NCBI RefSeq assembly: GCF_015627125.1
Contig: NZ_VTDO01000008.1
Location: 1 to 64,000, forward strand
Length of the DNA: 64,000 nt
Direction of reading: 5' to 3'
Source: Acinetobacter rathckeae
GTDB lineage: Bacteria > Pseudomonadota > Gammaproteobacteria > Pseudomonadales > Moraxellaceae
Part shown: positions 50,615-61,615 of the stretch, one piece after another
Layout: each line of letters starts with the position of its first letter
Numbering within the stretch: the stretch's first letter is position 1
The notes under the pieces: generated by a model
The model's database searches: none
What the model saw: the letters and a program-made list of their open reading frames with translations, nothing else
What the model was told of the DNA's origin: nothing
Translations under genes and position numbers: made by a program

Positions 50615-51870
50615 ATTCTTCCAACTCCTTCGTATGCAAAGCCTTGTGATTTCACATAAGCTGCATCATAAACATTACGACCATCTAAAATAAGTGGATG
50701 CTTCATCAACTGATGTAAACGTGCATAGTCCAAACTTAAATACTGTTTCCATGCCGTCAGTAAACATAAAGCATCGGCATTTTCTACTGCCTCGTAACGA
50801 GATTCACACAGTACTAAATCTGCACGTTGCCCATATTTTTTTGCAATAAGAGGCAGTGCTTCTGGGTCATGCAATTGTACAGTTACACCTTGAGCCCACA
50901 ATGCTTCTAACATGGTATGAATCGGTGAAAAGTTAATCCGTGGGGTATTTTCTTTAAATGATGCCCCCCAAATGGCGATAACCTTACCTTTTAAATCACA
51001 TTGATAGTATTGCCACAATTTACGAAACAATAGCTCTTTTTGTTGCTCATTAATGGCCCAGACTTGCTCAAGTAGCTGGCTTTTTATCCCTGTGTCTTCA
51101 ATGGTTTGTGTCAGGGTAAGTATATCTTGAGAAAAGTTTTCACCACCAAAGCCAACACCAGGCGCAATATATGATGAACCAATGCGAGAATCTGCACCGA
51201 GTCCTAAACGGACATTTGCAATATCAATATTGAGTTTTTCAGCCACTTGTGCCAAGTCATTCATATAGCTAATACGGGTTGCTAACATGCCTGATACGCT
51301 AAGTTTAGTAAACTCTGCATCTAAAATAGGCATAAACAAGTAATGATGGTTGGCATTATAAAATGGACGTAACACTTCTTTAATTTTCTGCTTTGCCGTA
51401 TGGCCATCTACACCAATCACAATGTGCTCAACCTTGGTCACGCTGTCTAAAGTGTTACCTTCTTGTACCATATCTGGCAAATAGCACCAGTCATCTTTCG
51501 TGGCAATCGCTTGTAATTTTTTCGTGCCATTTAAGCCAAAACTTGAGCCATTGACCATCAATTTAGGGTGAATCACAGGTTTGTTTTGAATATCTTTTAA
51601 GACCTGTGCTGCAAGCATGTACTCATGTGAGTTAAAAGCAAAAAAATACGCATCTGCTGTGACAGGAATATCGCAAGCCGAACAAATTTGTAAACTTTTT
51701 CTTATGATTTGCTTATTAATTAAATCATTGACGGCTTTATCTTGATACACCACCGAACAAAAATCTTTATCGGTTGGGTACTGACACCAAAAAACTTGGT
51801 GTCCGTACTCTGCAAATAAGCTCGCCATGACACCTGCATGTAATGTTGTACCATAAACTGCAATTTTCAT
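50611..51870 (-). CDS. ugd: Divergent UDP-glucose 6-dehydrogenase-like protein
   Basis: 419 residues in the position of ugd in the Acinetobacter glycan locus. The UDP-glucose/GDP-mannose dehydrogenase fold is recognisable ([22 protein letters not shown] in the middle, [17 protein letters not shown] near the C-terminal domain). However, the catalytic motif GFGGSCFPKD of the family reads [10 protein letters not shown] here, so Asn245 replaces the nucleophilic cysteine. The N-terminal GxGxxG nucleotide loop is also altered ([12 protein letters not shown]). Either the reaction differs or the name is wrong. It overlaps pgi by 4 bp and follows galU by 12 bp. Confidence 0.8.
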   Translation of the reverse strand: MKIAVYGTTLHAGVMASLFAEYGHQVFWCQYPTDKDFCSVVYQDKAVNDLINKQIIRKSLQICSACDIPVTADAYFFAFNSHEYMLAAQVLKDIQNKPVIHPKLMVNGSSFGLNGTKKLQAIATKDDWCYLPDMVQEGNTLDSVTKVEHIVIGVDGHTAKQKIKEVLRPFYNANHHYLFMPILDAEFTKLSVSGMLATRISYMNDLAQVAEKLNIDIANVRLGLGADSRIGSSYIAPGVGFGGENFSQDILTLTQTIEDTGIKSQLLEQVWAINEQQKELLFRKLWQYYQCDLKGKVIAIWGASFKENTPRINFSPIHTMLEALWAQGVTVQLHDPEALPLIAKKYGQRADLVLCESRYEAVENADALCLLTAWKQYLSLDYARLHQLMKHPLILDGRNVYDAAYVKSQGFAYEGVGRI

Positions 51871-51882
51871 GACTTATCCTTA

Positions 51883-52758
51883 TTATAATTGAAGCTCTTT
51901 AATCATGTGTTGGAAGTCTGCACCTAATTTAGGGTGTGATACACCGTAATGTAAAACCGCTTTTAAATAACCAAGCTTACTACCACAATCAAAGGTTTGG
52001 CCTTGCATACGAAATGCTTCTACCGTTTCTTCACTTTGTAGCTGTGCAATCGCATCTGTGAGCTGAATTTCATTACCCGCACCTTTAGGCGTAGTTTCTA
52101 AAATTTTCATTACTTTCGCAGGTAGCACGTAACGCCCAATCACAGACAAGTTACTTGGTGCTTGGTCAACTGCAGGCTTTTCAACAATACCTTTCATTTT
52201 CACACTCTGACCCACTGCAGGTGACTGAGCCACATCAACAATACCGTATTGATTCACCAAATGCTCAGGTACAGCTTCAACCATAATTTGTGCAGCATGG
52301 GTTTGCTTAAAACGCTCCACCATTTGTGCAAGATCACTGTATTCCGTTTGGTCTTTTACCAATACATCTGGTAGCAACACAGCAAAATCTTCCCCGCCAA
52401 CGATGTCTTTGGCACACAATACCGCATGACCTAAACCTAAAGGTTGTGGCTGTCTCACACTCACAATAGACACATCACGCGGCACAATATGCTGAATTTC
52501 AGCCAATAAGTCATATTTTTTCTTATTTTCGAGCGTGGTTTCTAGTTCAAAGTTACGATCAAAATAGTTTTCAATAGATGCTTTTGATGAATGTGTGACT
52601 AAAATAATTTGCTTAATTCCCGCAGCAACCGCCTCTTTCACAACATACTCAATGGCAGGGCGGTCAACCACCGTAACCATTTCTTTTGGAATTGATTTAC
52701 TTGCAGGTAAAAAACGTGTTCCTAAACCGGCAACAGGAAGAATGGCTTTTGTAATCAT
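51883..52758 (-). CDS. galU: UTP-glucose-1-phosphate uridylyltransferase
   Basis: 291 residues from ATG 52758 (MITKAILPVAGLGTRFLPAS); an in-frame ATG at 52779 adds seven residues and lacks a ribosome site. Makes UDP-glucose. Nucleotide motif LPVAGLGTRFLPASKSIPKEM, then QPQPLGLGHAVLCAKD and VEKPAVDQAPSNL are typical. Confidence 0.96.
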   Translation of the reverse strand: MITKAILPVAGLGTRFLPASKSIPKEMVTVVDRPAIEYVVKEAVAAGIKQIILVTHSSKASIENYFDRNFELETTLENKKKYDLLAEIQHIVPRDVSIVSVRQPQPLGLGHAVLCAKDIVGGEDFAVLLPDVLVKDQTEYSDLAQMVERFKQTHAAQIMVEAVPEHLVNQYGIVDVAQSPAVGQSVKMKGIVEKPAVDQAPSNLSVIGRYVLPAKVMKILETTPKGAGNEIQLTDAIAQLQSEETVEAFRMQGQTFDCGSKLGYLKAVLHYGVSHPKLGADFQHMIKELQL

Positions 52759-52799
52759 GACAACTCTACTTTGCTTCATTAATAATATTTAAGGTGAAC

Positions 52800-53420
52800 C
52801 TATTCGCTCTCTTTTTTCGATTGATCAGAGGTATTTCCTTTAAACAACGAAGGCCCTACATGACCAGGTGCATTCACACCTTCTTTTTTTAGCATCACCC
52901 ACACTGTTTTAAACATAATTTTAAAATCAATCAAGATATTTTTGTGATCAACATACCACACATCAAGCTTAAAACGTGCATCATAATCTAACTCATTACG
53001 CCCACTAATTTGTGCCAACCCTGTCATGCCCGGACGAACCAACAAACGGCGGGCTTGTTCGGGTGAATAAAGAGCCACAAATTCTTTAAGCATAGGACGT
53101 GGCCCCACCACACTCATATCGCCTTTAATCACATTCAACAGTTGTGGCATTTCATCTAAACTGGTCGAACGCAGTTTTTGCCCAAAAGGCGTAATACGAG
53201 CTTCGTCTGGCAATGCTTGACCATTGGCATCATATGCATCTTTCATGGAGCGAAACTTCATCATTTTAAACAGCTTGCCATCTTTACCCGGACGCTCTTG
53301 ATAAAAAAACACAGGCGAACCCATATTTTTTTTCACTTTCCACATCACATATAAAAACAACGGTGACAATAACACCAATGCAATAGATGCAATAATAATA
53401 TCAATAAAGCGTTTACACAT
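52800..53420 (-). CDS. itrA: Initiating sugar-phosphate transferase (ItrA-type)
   Basis: 206 residues, bacterial sugar transferase family (PglC/WcaJ C-terminal type). Puts the first sugar phosphate on undecaprenyl phosphate. One N-terminal membrane/re-entrant helix (FIDIIIASIALVLLSPLFLYVMW), then KMMKFRSMKDAYD, RSTSLDEMPQLLNVIKGDMS with VGPRP, and RPGMTGLAQISGRN. A 141-bp gap upstream is the only large break in the operon and may hold an internal promoter for the conserved itrA-galE half. GAGG precedes the ATG. Confidence 0.93.
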   Translation of the reverse strand: MCKRFIDIIIASIALVLLSPLFLYVMWKVKKNMGSPVFFYQERPGKDGKLFKMMKFRSMKDAYDANGQALPDEARITPFGQKLRSTSLDEMPQLLNVIKGDMSVVGPRPMLKEFVALYSPEQARRLLVRPGMTGLAQISGRNELDYDARFKLDVWYVDHKNILIDFKIMFKTVWVMLKKEGVNAPGHVGPSLFKGNTSDQSKKESE

Positions 53421-53561
53421 GCTGATGGCCTCAATCTTTCATTAACCATAATCATGTTAACGAATGATGTCTTACGACAAAAAATGATAGGTTTTGGCGA
53501 ATATTTTACTCGATATTGTGACAAGCATGGCAAGATTAATCAGGCCATAGACTAAAAATCA

Positions 53562-54695
53562 TCATTGCATCAGGGTGATCATCTGCTGATTTACCAAATG
53601 CACATCGTAACGTGTTTTCACGATATCAAATGAAGCTTGCCCCATACGAGTCATGTCTTGAGGTTTGGCAATCAATTTAAGCATGGCTTGCGCCAACTCA
53701 TTGGCTGACCCCACACTGACCTGATAGCCATTTACACCATCAACAATGGTTTCTTTACAGCCCGGTGCATTGGTGGTGATCACCACACGCCCCATCGCCA
53801 TAGCTTCTAATACCGAACGTGGCGTGCCTTCTCTATACGATGGCAAGACCATGACATTACTTTGTGCCAGTACAGGGCGTACATCGTCAAGTTTCCCCCA
53901 ATAGTTGACTAAGCCCTCACCGATCCAGTCATCAAGCAAAGATTGTGAAATGGCTTCTGGATTTTGATCAATCCAACCGACCAAATGAAACTCAGCTTGA
54001 GGGTGGTTTTCTTTGACCTGCCGTATGGCATCTATATACTCGTAAATGCCTTTATCTCGTAACAGTCGTGCAACCATCACAAAAACTGGACGATTGTTTT
54101 GGTCTTGATTTTGAACCAAAGGACAGCGTTGAAAATGGTGCATATTGACCCCTGAACCATTCACTACCCCTGTGGCAGTGCCCTTCAAATGCCCTAATTG
54201 CTCAATGAGCTGTAAGTCATCTGGGTTTTGAAAAATGACCCGTGTGGCTTTAGACATCGCAAAAGAAAAAATAGTATCAAAGATTTTTTTAATGTATTTA
54301 AAGTAGCCTGTATGCGTGTCTTGAAAAGCAAAGCCTAAACCGCTGAGTAGTACATAACGCTCACCAATCCCTGCCATATAAGCAGCCAATGTGCCATACA
54401 TGGCCGGTTTAATAGTATAGCTTAACACTTTATTGGGCTGAATTTTCTTGAGCTGTTGGTATAGGCTAAATATGGCTTTACTGTCGTGCACAGGGTTTGT
54501 GCCTGTCTTTTTTAAAAAGTACCCGTGCACATGAAAACCAAGCGTTTGGAAGTAGCTTTGCTCATTTGGGCACTCAGCTAAATTGGGGGCTAAAATATGA
54601 ATCTCATCGCCTTGTTCAGCCAATGCCAAAAGTAAATCGGCCCTTAAATTTCGCACCGTGTATAAGTCATTCGAAATAATACAAAACTTTTTCAC
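53562..54695 (-). CDS. Glycosyltransferase, GT4 type
   Basis: 377 residues from GTG 54695, which forms a 4-base GTGA overlap with the upstream epimerase stop; longer in-frame starts lie deeper in that gene. GT-B fold. The C-terminal nucleotide-sugar domain has [40 protein letters not shown] (EX7E-type motif) and [15 protein letters not shown]. It probably adds one sugar of the repeat unit; donor and linkage are unknown. Confidence 0.9.
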   Translation of the reverse strand: MKKFCIISNDLYTVRNLRADLLLALAEQGDEIHILAPNLAECPNEQSYFQTLGFHVHGYFLKKTGTNPVHDSKAIFSLYQQLKKIQPNKVLSYTIKPAMYGTLAAYMAGIGERYVLLSGLGFAFQDTHTGYFKYIKKIFDTIFSFAMSKATRVIFQNPDDLQLIEQLGHLKGTATGVVNGSGVNMHHFQRCPLVQNQDQNNRPVFVMVARLLRDKGIYEYIDAIRQVKENHPQAEFHLVGWIDQNPEAISQSLLDDWIGEGLVNYWGKLDDVRPVLAQSNVMVLPSYREGTPRSVLEAMAMGRVVITTNAPGCKETIVDGVNGYQVSVGSANELAQAMLKLIAKPQDMTRMGQASFDIVKTRYDVHLVNQQMITLMQ

Positions 54696-55732
54696 GTCGA
54701 TGAACCTTGCAAATGTGAAATGTACCAAGGCATGGCACGTTCAATACCTTGTGCTAAATCAAACTCAGCGACATAGCCCAAGCGCTGCTGTATCTTGCTG
54801 ATGTCTGCCTGTGAGTGTTTGACATCACCTGCACGAAAATCTCGATACACCACGTTATGCTCATGGTTTACGCCATGCTTTGCCAAAGTTTGTTTCAGTA
54901 GCTCAACCAGTTCATTTAAAGTGGTACGCCCCCCCACTGCCACATTATAAATCTGATTCAGGGCATTGGGGTCTGTGCTACAGGCAGCCAAAATATTGGC
55001 CTGCACGGCGTTATCTACAAAATTAAAATCTCGGCTGGTTTTACCATCACCATTAATAAATACTGTTTGCTGTGCAATCATGGATGCTGTCCACTTTGGA
55101 ATGACTGCTGCATATGCCCCTTCGGGGGTTTGTCTTGGGCCGAAGACATTAAAGTAACGTAGCCCCACCGAGTTAAAATCATAACTGCGTTTAAACACAC
55201 TGGCATACAGTTCATTCACGTACTTGGTCACGGCATAAGGTGACAACGGATTGCCAATAATATCTTCTTGTTTTGGCAATGCTACATGGTCGCCATAGGT
55301 TGAGCTACTGGCCGCATAGACAAAGTTTTTTACCTGTGCATTTTTAGCTGCCACTAACATATTTAAAAAGCCATCAATATTGGCAGCATTGGTAGCAATC
55401 GGGTTTTCAATCGAACGAGGCACTGAACCCAAGGCCGCTTGATGCAATACATAATCCACCCCCGTACACGCTCGCTCACAGTCAGCCAAACAGCAAATAT
55501 CACCTTGAATGAATGAAAACCGTTGCCACTGTGTTGGCGTCACCGCCTGTTGCACTTGGTCTAAATTATGCTGAAAACCCGTGGCAAAGTTATCTAAGCC
55601 CACCACAGTTTGGTCAAGTTTCAGGAGTTTTTCTAATAAGTTTGAGCCAATAAACCCTGCAACACCTGTAATCAGCCATGTTTTCGCCTGTTGCTGTAAT
55701 TGCTCGCACTGTGTTTGATATGCTGTTGTCAT
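54692..55732 (-). CDS. UDP-N-acetylglucosamine 4-epimerase-like (WbpP/TviC type)
   Basis: 346 residues, extended short-chain dehydrogenase with an N-terminal extension of about 17 residues as in WbpP/TviC. NAD loop [19 protein letters not shown], catalytic [10 protein letters not shown] and [12 protein letters not shown], and [19 protein letters not shown]. Works on UDP-GlcNAc/UDP-GalNAc, or on their uronic acids, and pairs logically with the gna dehydrogenase of the same operon (the TviB-TviC pair makes UDP-GalNAcA). Three bases separate it from the preceding GT gene. Confidence 0.9.
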   Translation of the reverse strand: MTTAYQTQCEQLQQQAKTWLITGVAGFIGSNLLEKLLKLDQTVVGLDNFATGFQHNLDQVQQAVTPTQWQRFSFIQGDICCLADCERACTGVDYVLHQAALGSVPRSIENPIATNAANIDGFLNMLVAAKNAQVKNFVYAASSSTYGDHVALPKQEDIIGNPLSPYAVTKYVNELYASVFKRSYDFNSVGLRYFNVFGPRQTPEGAYAAVIPKWTASMIAQQTVFINGDGKTSRDFNFVDNAVQANILAACSTDPNALNQIYNVAVGGRTTLNELVELLKQTLAKHGVNHEHNVVYRDFRAGDVKHSQADISKIQQRLGYVAEFDLAQGIERAMPWYISHLQGSST

Positions 55733-55735
55733 TGT

Positions 55736-56824
55736 TTATCCTTCATTCTTTTGATAGATAGCCAGCCAATCATCACACATACGTGTCAGGCTATAATTCG
55801 CTTCAATCTGTTGACGGTGCTGTTGCCCTATATGTTGCTTTTCATGCTCACTTAACGCACTGGCTTCACGCAGTTTGTCGGCCAAAGCTTGGCTATTTTT
55901 TGGTGGTACTAACCAATGTGGCGATGCTAATACTTCTTTGACCCCACCGCAATCTGTTGCCACCACCACGCGTTCACAGCTCATGGCTTCTGCAACCACT
56001 AAACCAAAGCCTTCCCATGCCGAAGACAACACAAAAATATCGGCCATAGACAGCCAGTGTTCCACGTGGAACTGCCGACCAAGTAAGATCACCTGCTCGG
56101 TCAGCTGTTGTTGAATGATTAAGTCACTAATTTGCTCACGCAACTCCCCATCACCAATAATAAAGAGCTTTTTATGTTTTAGCGATGCACATTTGGCAAA
56201 AGCATGGATCAGGTTGGCGTAGTCTTTCGCTATATTAAAACGCCCAATCGCCATAAACACCACGTCTTGCTCAGACAATCCATACTGCTGTCTATACTGT
56301 GTGCGGTATGCATCATTATACCGAAACTTACCCGTGTCTATACCATTGGTCACAGTCACACTACGCTGTGCAGAAAAAGCCCGTTGTGCAATAAAATACT
56401 GGGTCGCTTCATGGCTGACATTGCTATTTACATCGGCCAAAGCATCCGTGTAACGGTACAACATACGCCGTGTGGTTCCGCCAATCGCTTTACTATGTGC
56501 AGTACAAATCAAGCGAGGCATAACACATAGTTTTCGCATTATACGGGTAAAAATAATGGCATGAAATAAATGTGCATGTACTACATCTGGCTGAAAATCT
56601 TTAAGTAACTGTTTAAAACGGCGTACCACTTTTGGCAATGCCAACATAGAGTCTAAACCCAATGCACACAATTCTATATGTTCAGGAACCTGCGCCGTAA
56701 CTTGACCTTTTAAGTAGGCAATTTTTACCTCATGCCCACGCTGAATCAGTTGCGTGGCTAAGCTCAGCACCACATTTTCCGCACCGCCTAAGCCAAGCCC
56801 TGTAATCAGCAAGAGTACTTTCAT
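55736..56824 (-). CDS. Glycosyltransferase, GT4 type
   Basis: 362 residues, GT-B fold. N-terminal glycine-rich acceptor loop ITGLGLGGAENVVLSLA; C-terminal IGRFNIAKDYANLIHAF, LSSAWEGFGLVVAEAMSCERVV (EX7E) and CGGVKEVLA. It lies 1 bp after the next GT gene upstream and 3 bp before the epimerase gene. Confidence 0.9.
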   Translation of the reverse strand: MKVLLLITGLGLGGAENVVLSLATQLIQRGHEVKIAYLKGQVTAQVPEHIELCALGLDSMLALPKVVRRFKQLLKDFQPDVVHAHLFHAIIFTRIMRKLCVMPRLICTAHSKAIGGTTRRMLYRYTDALADVNSNVSHEATQYFIAQRAFSAQRSVTVTNGIDTGKFRYNDAYRTQYRQQYGLSEQDVVFMAIGRFNIAKDYANLIHAFAKCASLKHKKLFIIGDGELREQISDLIIQQQLTEQVILLGRQFHVEHWLSMADIFVLSSAWEGFGLVVAEAMSCERVVVATDCGGVKEVLASPHWLVPPKNSQALADKLREASALSEHEKQHIGQQHRQQIEANYSLTRMCDDWLAIYQKNEG

Positions 56825-56825
56825 G

Positions 56826-57914
56826 CTAATTTATCCGAGCACATAAACGTTGCCACTGTGTCACGATTTGACCAACTTCATACACAGACACGTCTTTTAA
56901 ATTCGCGTCTGCACAGGTTTGATAATGTTCGCGGTCTTGCATCAATTGCATGAGCCCCTCCGCCAAAGCAATATGATTTTCAGGCTCTACCACACGATTT
57001 TGCGTCGCCTTTAAAATTTCTTTTGGCCCTACAGGACAATCAAAGGCCACAATAGGAATGCCAAAAGCCATTGCTTCCAGCAACACCATACCAAAACCCT
57101 CGGAACGAGAGCTTAATGCATACATAGAGGCCTGTTGATAATATGGCGTCAGGTCTGCTGTGGCAGGGTGAAACTCAACTGAACCAGATAAACCCAACTG
57201 TTCTCGCTGTGCAGATAGGTTCTCTTGCTCTACACCAGAACCAATAATCTGTAACCGCCAATCTGGATATTTTTTTTGTACTAGATGCCAAGCATCGAGC
57301 AATAAATCAAAGCCTTTTTCATGCCGTAAACGTCCCACACTTAGCACCGTTTTATGTTGCTGGGTTGCAGTGGTGGTCTGTACTGCAAATGGCAGTGGAT
57401 TATAAATACAGCATAGATGTGCCTTATGCTTTGGCAAGTGCTGTTGCCACTGGGCTAAATCATGTTGGGTGAGTGTGACCACAGCATCACAATAACGTGA
57501 GGCCAACACACGCCCCCAACGGCGAAACTTTTGATTGAGGTCAACATGAAAACTAAAATGCTCCCAGCAAATATGTTTGACCTTTAAACCAAATAGCGCA
57601 GGCACCGTAAAGACACAAGAAATACTATCGACCACCACCAACGTATCAATCTGATGTGTTTTGACATAACGACGAATACTCCACATGCTTGCGATTGCAT
57701 GCTTTTTCATAGATACTTTTTGAGTAAACAAAGCATGGTTGTTTACCCGTGCAGACAAGTCAAAAAACGGTTGGTCGCCTGCATAAATATTTAAAATGTG
57801 TACCTCTGTATTGGCCTGCTGTGCCAGTGCATTGGCCAATAGCGTGGTCACACGCTCTGTACCCCCTGACAGATTCAAATTACCCATCAAAAAACAGATC
57901 TTTTGTGTGGTCAT
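56826..57914 (-). CDS. Glycosyltransferase, GT4 type (AmsD-like)
   Basis: 362 residues. MGNLNLSGGTERVTTLLANAL at the start and VGRLRHEKGFDLLLDAW, SRSEGFGMVLLEAMAFGIP and VGPKEIL in the C-terminal half resemble amylovoran-type galactosyltransferases. Donor is inference. It overlaps the GT2 gene upstream by 4 bp. Confidence 0.9.
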   Translation of the reverse strand: MTTQKICFLMGNLNLSGGTERVTTLLANALAQQANTEVHILNIYAGDQPFFDLSARVNNHALFTQKVSMKKHAIASMWSIRRYVKTHQIDTLVVVDSISCVFTVPALFGLKVKHICWEHFSFHVDLNQKFRRWGRVLASRYCDAVVTLTQHDLAQWQQHLPKHKAHLCCIYNPLPFAVQTTTATQQHKTVLSVGRLRHEKGFDLLLDAWHLVQKKYPDWRLQIIGSGVEQENLSAQREQLGLSGSVEFHPATADLTPYYQQASMYALSSRSEGFGMVLLEAMAFGIPIVAFDCPVGPKEILKATQNRVVEPENHIALAEGLMQLMQDREHYQTCADANLKDVSVYEVGQIVTQWQRLCARIN

Positions 57915-58876
57915 TGTTTTAAACCCAAAGCACGTAGAGCACGATCAAACATTAAAAAGCCCAACCCAAAACGTAAAAACAAACGATTACCACGGTTCAG
58001 TATAAAAGCATGCTCTGGCTTGGCTTGAACAATCTGTGATTTCAGTTTTGCCCAACGAGCATAGGCACGGCGGTAGCCTTCGGCTGAAATACTGTCATTG
58101 ATATACGACTGACTAATGGCAACCAACGTCGGTGCAAGCACAGGGTATTGCTTTAAATATGCCAAATAATGTATTGCCCCCTGCCCTAAATCATGAATAT
58201 TTTTTTCAGATTTTGTGGCAGTAATGCCATGTAAATTGATACGGTATTGCAATAACACCGCAGGGCTAAAATACACCTGCTGTGCTTTTAAAAATAGAAA
58301 TGGCGTGGTGTAAGCATCTTCATAGTTCCGTCCCACGGGAAATGAAATCCCATCAAATAAATCACGCTTATACACACGAAGCCAAGAAAACCATGCAGAG
58401 CGGTTAAATATACTCAAATACAGATCATTTGTTAACGTATGTTTTCCTGTGTAAGACATTGCAGTTAAAAATGCAGAAATAGCACCATCATCACTGATCC
58501 GTTCGGCTTGAAACTGCACAATATCAAGGTTTGAATGACTGTTTAAAATGGCCAAAATCTCGTCAAAATAATTGGCTTTAAGCAGGTCATCTGAGTCTAA
58601 AAAAGCCACATACTGCCCTGTAGCGTGTGCAAGCCCTGTATTACGTGCCCCACTCAGCCCCATATTGTGCTGATCTATACACTTAAATTGTTGCTGTACA
58701 GCATGTGCTTGCTGTGCCAAATACGCACGTGCCAACTGCATCGACTGATCAGGTGTGCCATCATTCACAAGTAGCACTTCAACGCCATGTAATGGCAACT
58801 GCATACATACGCTGTGTAGGCATGCCTCAATGTAGGCTTCAACCTTATAAATAGGAATAATTAAGCTCAGTTGCAT
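57911..58876 (-). CDS. Glycosyltransferase, GT2 type
   Basis: 321 residues. GT-A fold: SLIIPIYKVEAYIEACLHSV, VLLVNDGTPDQS, GLSGARNTGLAHATGQY and the DSDD metal motif. Probably extends the lipid-linked oligosaccharide in the cytoplasm. Tightly packed between wzx (8 bp) and the GT4 gene (4-bp overlap). Confidence 0.92.
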   Translation of the reverse strand: MQLSLIIPIYKVEAYIEACLHSVCMQLPLHGVEVLLVNDGTPDQSMQLARAYLAQQAHAVQQQFKCIDQHNMGLSGARNTGLAHATGQYVAFLDSDDLLKANYFDEILAILNSHSNLDIVQFQAERISDDGAISAFLTAMSYTGKHTLTNDLYLSIFNRSAWFSWLRVYKRDLFDGISFPVGRNYEDAYTTPFLFLKAQQVYFSPAVLLQYRINLHGITATKSEKNIHDLGQGAIHYLAYLKQYPVLAPTLVAISQSYINDSISAEGYRRAYARWAKLKSQIVQAKPEHAFILNRGNRLFLRFGLGFLMFDRALRALGLKQ

Positions 58877-58884
58877 GAAAGTGC

Positions 58885-60147
58885 CTACGAATGCAGATAA
58901 GTCGAGGGTTTAAACATACGCACATGCGTATTGAAAATCACGCCACCGCGATAAAAATAATTAAAGATGGTAAGCGACATCAATTCAGTAATGAGAATGG
59001 CAAAAACAGCCCCATTTAAACCATAAAAATGAATGGCACTGTAAGTCACACACACATTAAACAACACCAACAGCATGGTTTTTTTATGTAAATAATCATA
59101 GGCATTAAACTTCATCAAATACTTTTCAGCAACGGTAGAAAGCCCAGAAAATAACGTCACCACCACCGCAGGCAGTAAAATATGGTTCACTTCGGCATAG
59201 GCTGGGCCGTATAGCCAATCAATAATGAAGTGACCAAATAATGCAAAAAATAACAGTGCAGACAATGCTACGCCTGCCACCATGCTATTTAAACGTGCGA
59301 CTTTATTTTGGCTATGCTCAAATGATTTTTCCGCATAAATTTGCGTTAAGAACGATGAAATCAAAGCATTTAATACGAAGTAAAAACTTGCACCCAAGGT
59401 CATGGCCACTGTGTAAATCCCTAAATCATGCTGTGATGACAACCCTAAAAATAACTGCGATGTTTTGGTAAAAATCGCAATCGATAAACTATACAACACC
59501 AGCTTTTTTCCCACACCAAGCATATAGTGGCGGTACTGTCTCGCATGCTGCCCTAATAAACCTGACTGCGTCACTTTATACTTTTCAAACAACACACGAC
59601 GCATCATAAATGGAATAAAGGTCACCAAAATAATGGGAATACTCAAATACGCCACAGGCAACTGCCATGAAGCAATGGCGTAACGTACCGCAAGACTCAC
59701 AACAATGGCTGTCACATTGCATAAGGTATTTAAATGCGATTGCAACGTGGCATTAAAGTAAATGCTATACACATCATGCAACGCAAAATACACCGCCACA
59801 CAAGAGGCCAATGAAAAAACAAAGGTCAGCCGATCTAAAGAAAAATACAAGTAAGCGAGCACAAAACTGGCAAATACAGCATACAGCACATTACGTGTCT
59901 GTTTGGTGGCCAAAATAATACGCTCACCCGTTTGCTGTCGCTGACTGGTTTTTTGAAAAATAATATTGTCTGAGCCAAACATAGCCAATGTTTGCACAAT
60001 GGCAAAAATAGAGGTGGCAAAGGTCAACTTACCAAAGTCTTCAGGGCCGATATAACGTGCCACAAATGAGGTCACAAAAATCAGCCCCACGATAGACAAT
60101 AACTTTTCAGACATCATCCACAGTGAGTTACGATAGACTTTTTTCAT
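58885..60147 (-). CDS. wzx: Lipid-linked oligosaccharide flippase (Wzx)
   Basis: 420 residues with about twelve membrane helices. The N-terminus MKKVYRNSLWMMSEKLLSIVGLIFVTSFVARYIGPEDFGKLTFA is the typical Wzx/RfbX opening. It moves the undecaprenyl-linked repeat unit across the inner membrane. The membrane protein is not a Wzy: there is no large periplasmic loop, and the MATE-like repeats are clear. It lies 6 bp after gna. Confidence 0.93.
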   Translation of the reverse strand: MKKVYRNSLWMMSEKLLSIVGLIFVTSFVARYIGPEDFGKLTFATSIFAIVQTLAMFGSDNIIFQKTSQRQQTGERIILATKQTRNVLYAVFASFVLAYLYFSLDRLTFVFSLASCVAVYFALHDVYSIYFNATLQSHLNTLCNVTAIVVSLAVRYAIASWQLPVAYLSIPIILVTFIPFMMRRVLFEKYKVTQSGLLGQHARQYRHYMLGVGKKLVLYSLSIAIFTKTSQLFLGLSSQHDLGIYTVAMTLGASFYFVLNALISSFLTQIYAEKSFEHSQNKVARLNSMVAGVALSALLFFALFGHFIIDWLYGPAYAEVNHILLPAVVVTLFSGLSTVAEKYLMKFNAYDYLHKKTMLLVLFNVCVTYSAIHFYGLNGAVFAILITELMSLTIFNYFYRGGVIFNTHVRMFKPSTYLHS

Positions 60148-60153
60148 AAATGA

Positions 60154-61431
60154 CTACAAACGAATATCAACAACGTGCTTTGGCAACACATATTTTAAGT
60201 CATACAACACAAAGTTGGCTTTGGCCATCTGTGCAATCTGTGGCTGTGTCAGAGTTTTAAACTGATCGTGTGCCACAGCCAAAACCACCGCATCATAATA
60301 CTGCTGTTTTGGTGTATCAATTAAACTTAGACCATATTCGTGCATCACATCATTGGCATCTACCCATGGGTCATAAATATCGACATCTATATGATATTCT
60401 TGTAACTCTTTAACAATATCAACCACTTTAGTGTTTCTAACATCTGGGCAGTTTTCTTTAAAGCTTAACCCCAACACCAACACTTTGGCTTCTTCAACTT
60501 GTATACGTTTTTTAATCATGGTTTTGACCAACTGCGTGACCACATAGCCTGCCATACCATCATTTAAACGTCGCCCTGCTAAAATAATTTCAGGATGGTA
60601 GCCAATCGCTTGTGCCTTATGGGTCAAGTAATACGGGTCAACCCCAATACAGTGCCCGCCTACAAGCCCTGGGCGAAATGGTAAAAAATTCCACTTTGTG
60701 CCTGCGGCTTGTAAGACTTCTTCGGTATCTATGCCCATTTTATTAAAAATCAGTGCCAACTCATTGATTAATGCAATATTGACATCTCGTTGCGTGTTTT
60801 CTATCACTTTGGCCGCTTCAGCCACTTTAATACTGGTGGCTTTATAGGTACCCGCGGTAATAATCAACTGATACACCGAGTCTACATAATCTGCAATGTC
60901 TGGGGTCGAACCAGACGTGACTTTTAAAATATTAGTCACACGGTGCTGTTTATCACCGGGGTTAATGCGCTCAGGGCTATAACCTGCAAAAAAGTCTTGG
61001 TTAAAACGTAAACCAGAGATTTTTTCTAAAATAGGAATACACACTTCTTCTGTCGCCCCCGGGTACACCGTTGACTCATACACTACGGTATTGCCTTTTT
61101 TGAGCACGGTGGCAATACTTTCAGAGGCTTTAATCAGCGGCGTTAAATCAGGCTGTTTATATTCATCAATCGGTGTCGGCACAGTCACAATAAAAAAATT
61201 ACACGTAGCTAAATCTGCAACCTGTGTGGTATAGCTTAAATGCGTGGCTTGAGCCAACTCATCTTTTGACGTTTCTAAGGTATGATCATGGCCTTGGCGC
61301 AAAGCTGTAATGCGTTTTTCATGAATATCGAACCCAATGGTTGCCACCTGTTTGCCAAATTCAACGGCCAAAGGCAGGCCAACATAGCCTAATCCAACCA
61401 CAGCAATGCGAAGATGATGGTGCTGCAACAT
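60154..61431 (-). CDS. gna: Nucleotide-sugar 6-dehydrogenase (Gna/TviB/WbpO type)
   Basis: 425 residues. Oxidises UDP-GlcNAc or UDP-GalNAc to the uronic acid. NAD loop [18 protein letters not shown], substrate motif [26 protein letters not shown] and the catalytic cysteine in [12 protein letters not shown] are all intact, in contrast to the ugd product. First gene of the operon. In most Acinetobacter capsule loci wza-wzb-wzc stand upstream of it; here there is only a 280-bp intergenic region and then fkpA. Confidence 0.94.
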   Translation of the reverse strand: MLQHHHLRIAVVGLGYVGLPLAVEFGKQVATIGFDIHEKRITALRQGHDHTLETSKDELAQATHLSYTTQVADLATCNFFIVTVPTPIDEYKQPDLTPLIKASESIATVLKKGNTVVYESTVYPGATEEVCIPILEKISGLRFNQDFFAGYSPERINPGDKQHRVTNILKVTSGSTPDIADYVDSVYQLIITAGTYKATSIKVAEAAKVIENTQRDVNIALINELALIFNKMGIDTEEVLQAAGTKWNFLPFRPGLVGGHCIGVDPYYLTHKAQAIGYHPEIILAGRRLNDGMAGYVVTQLVKTMIKKRIQVEEAKVLVLGLSFKENCPDVRNTKVVDIVKELQEYHIDVDIYDPWVDANDVMHEYGLSLIDTPKQQYYDAVVLAVAHDQFKTLTQPQIAQMAKANFVLYDLKYVLPKHVVDIRL

Positions 61432-61615
61432 ATGGGTTTTGTCCTACATATCAATATTGTTTTTTTATGACCAAACGTGGATTGGTCGAGGCGCTAATAT
61501 AGCAGAATTTGCATTTTTTGTTTTTGAAAAGTGCAGATAAAAGTGGTGAAAATCTGATTGATTTTTACAGTTTTTAAACAGCTTTTTTCACTTATCTGCC
61601 CTGCTTTCACATAAA

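Noticed and set aside
58885..60147. Wzy polymerase for the glycan operon
   Set aside because: The protein has the Wzx N-terminal motif and evenly spaced helices; it lacks the large periplasmic loop of Wzy proteins.
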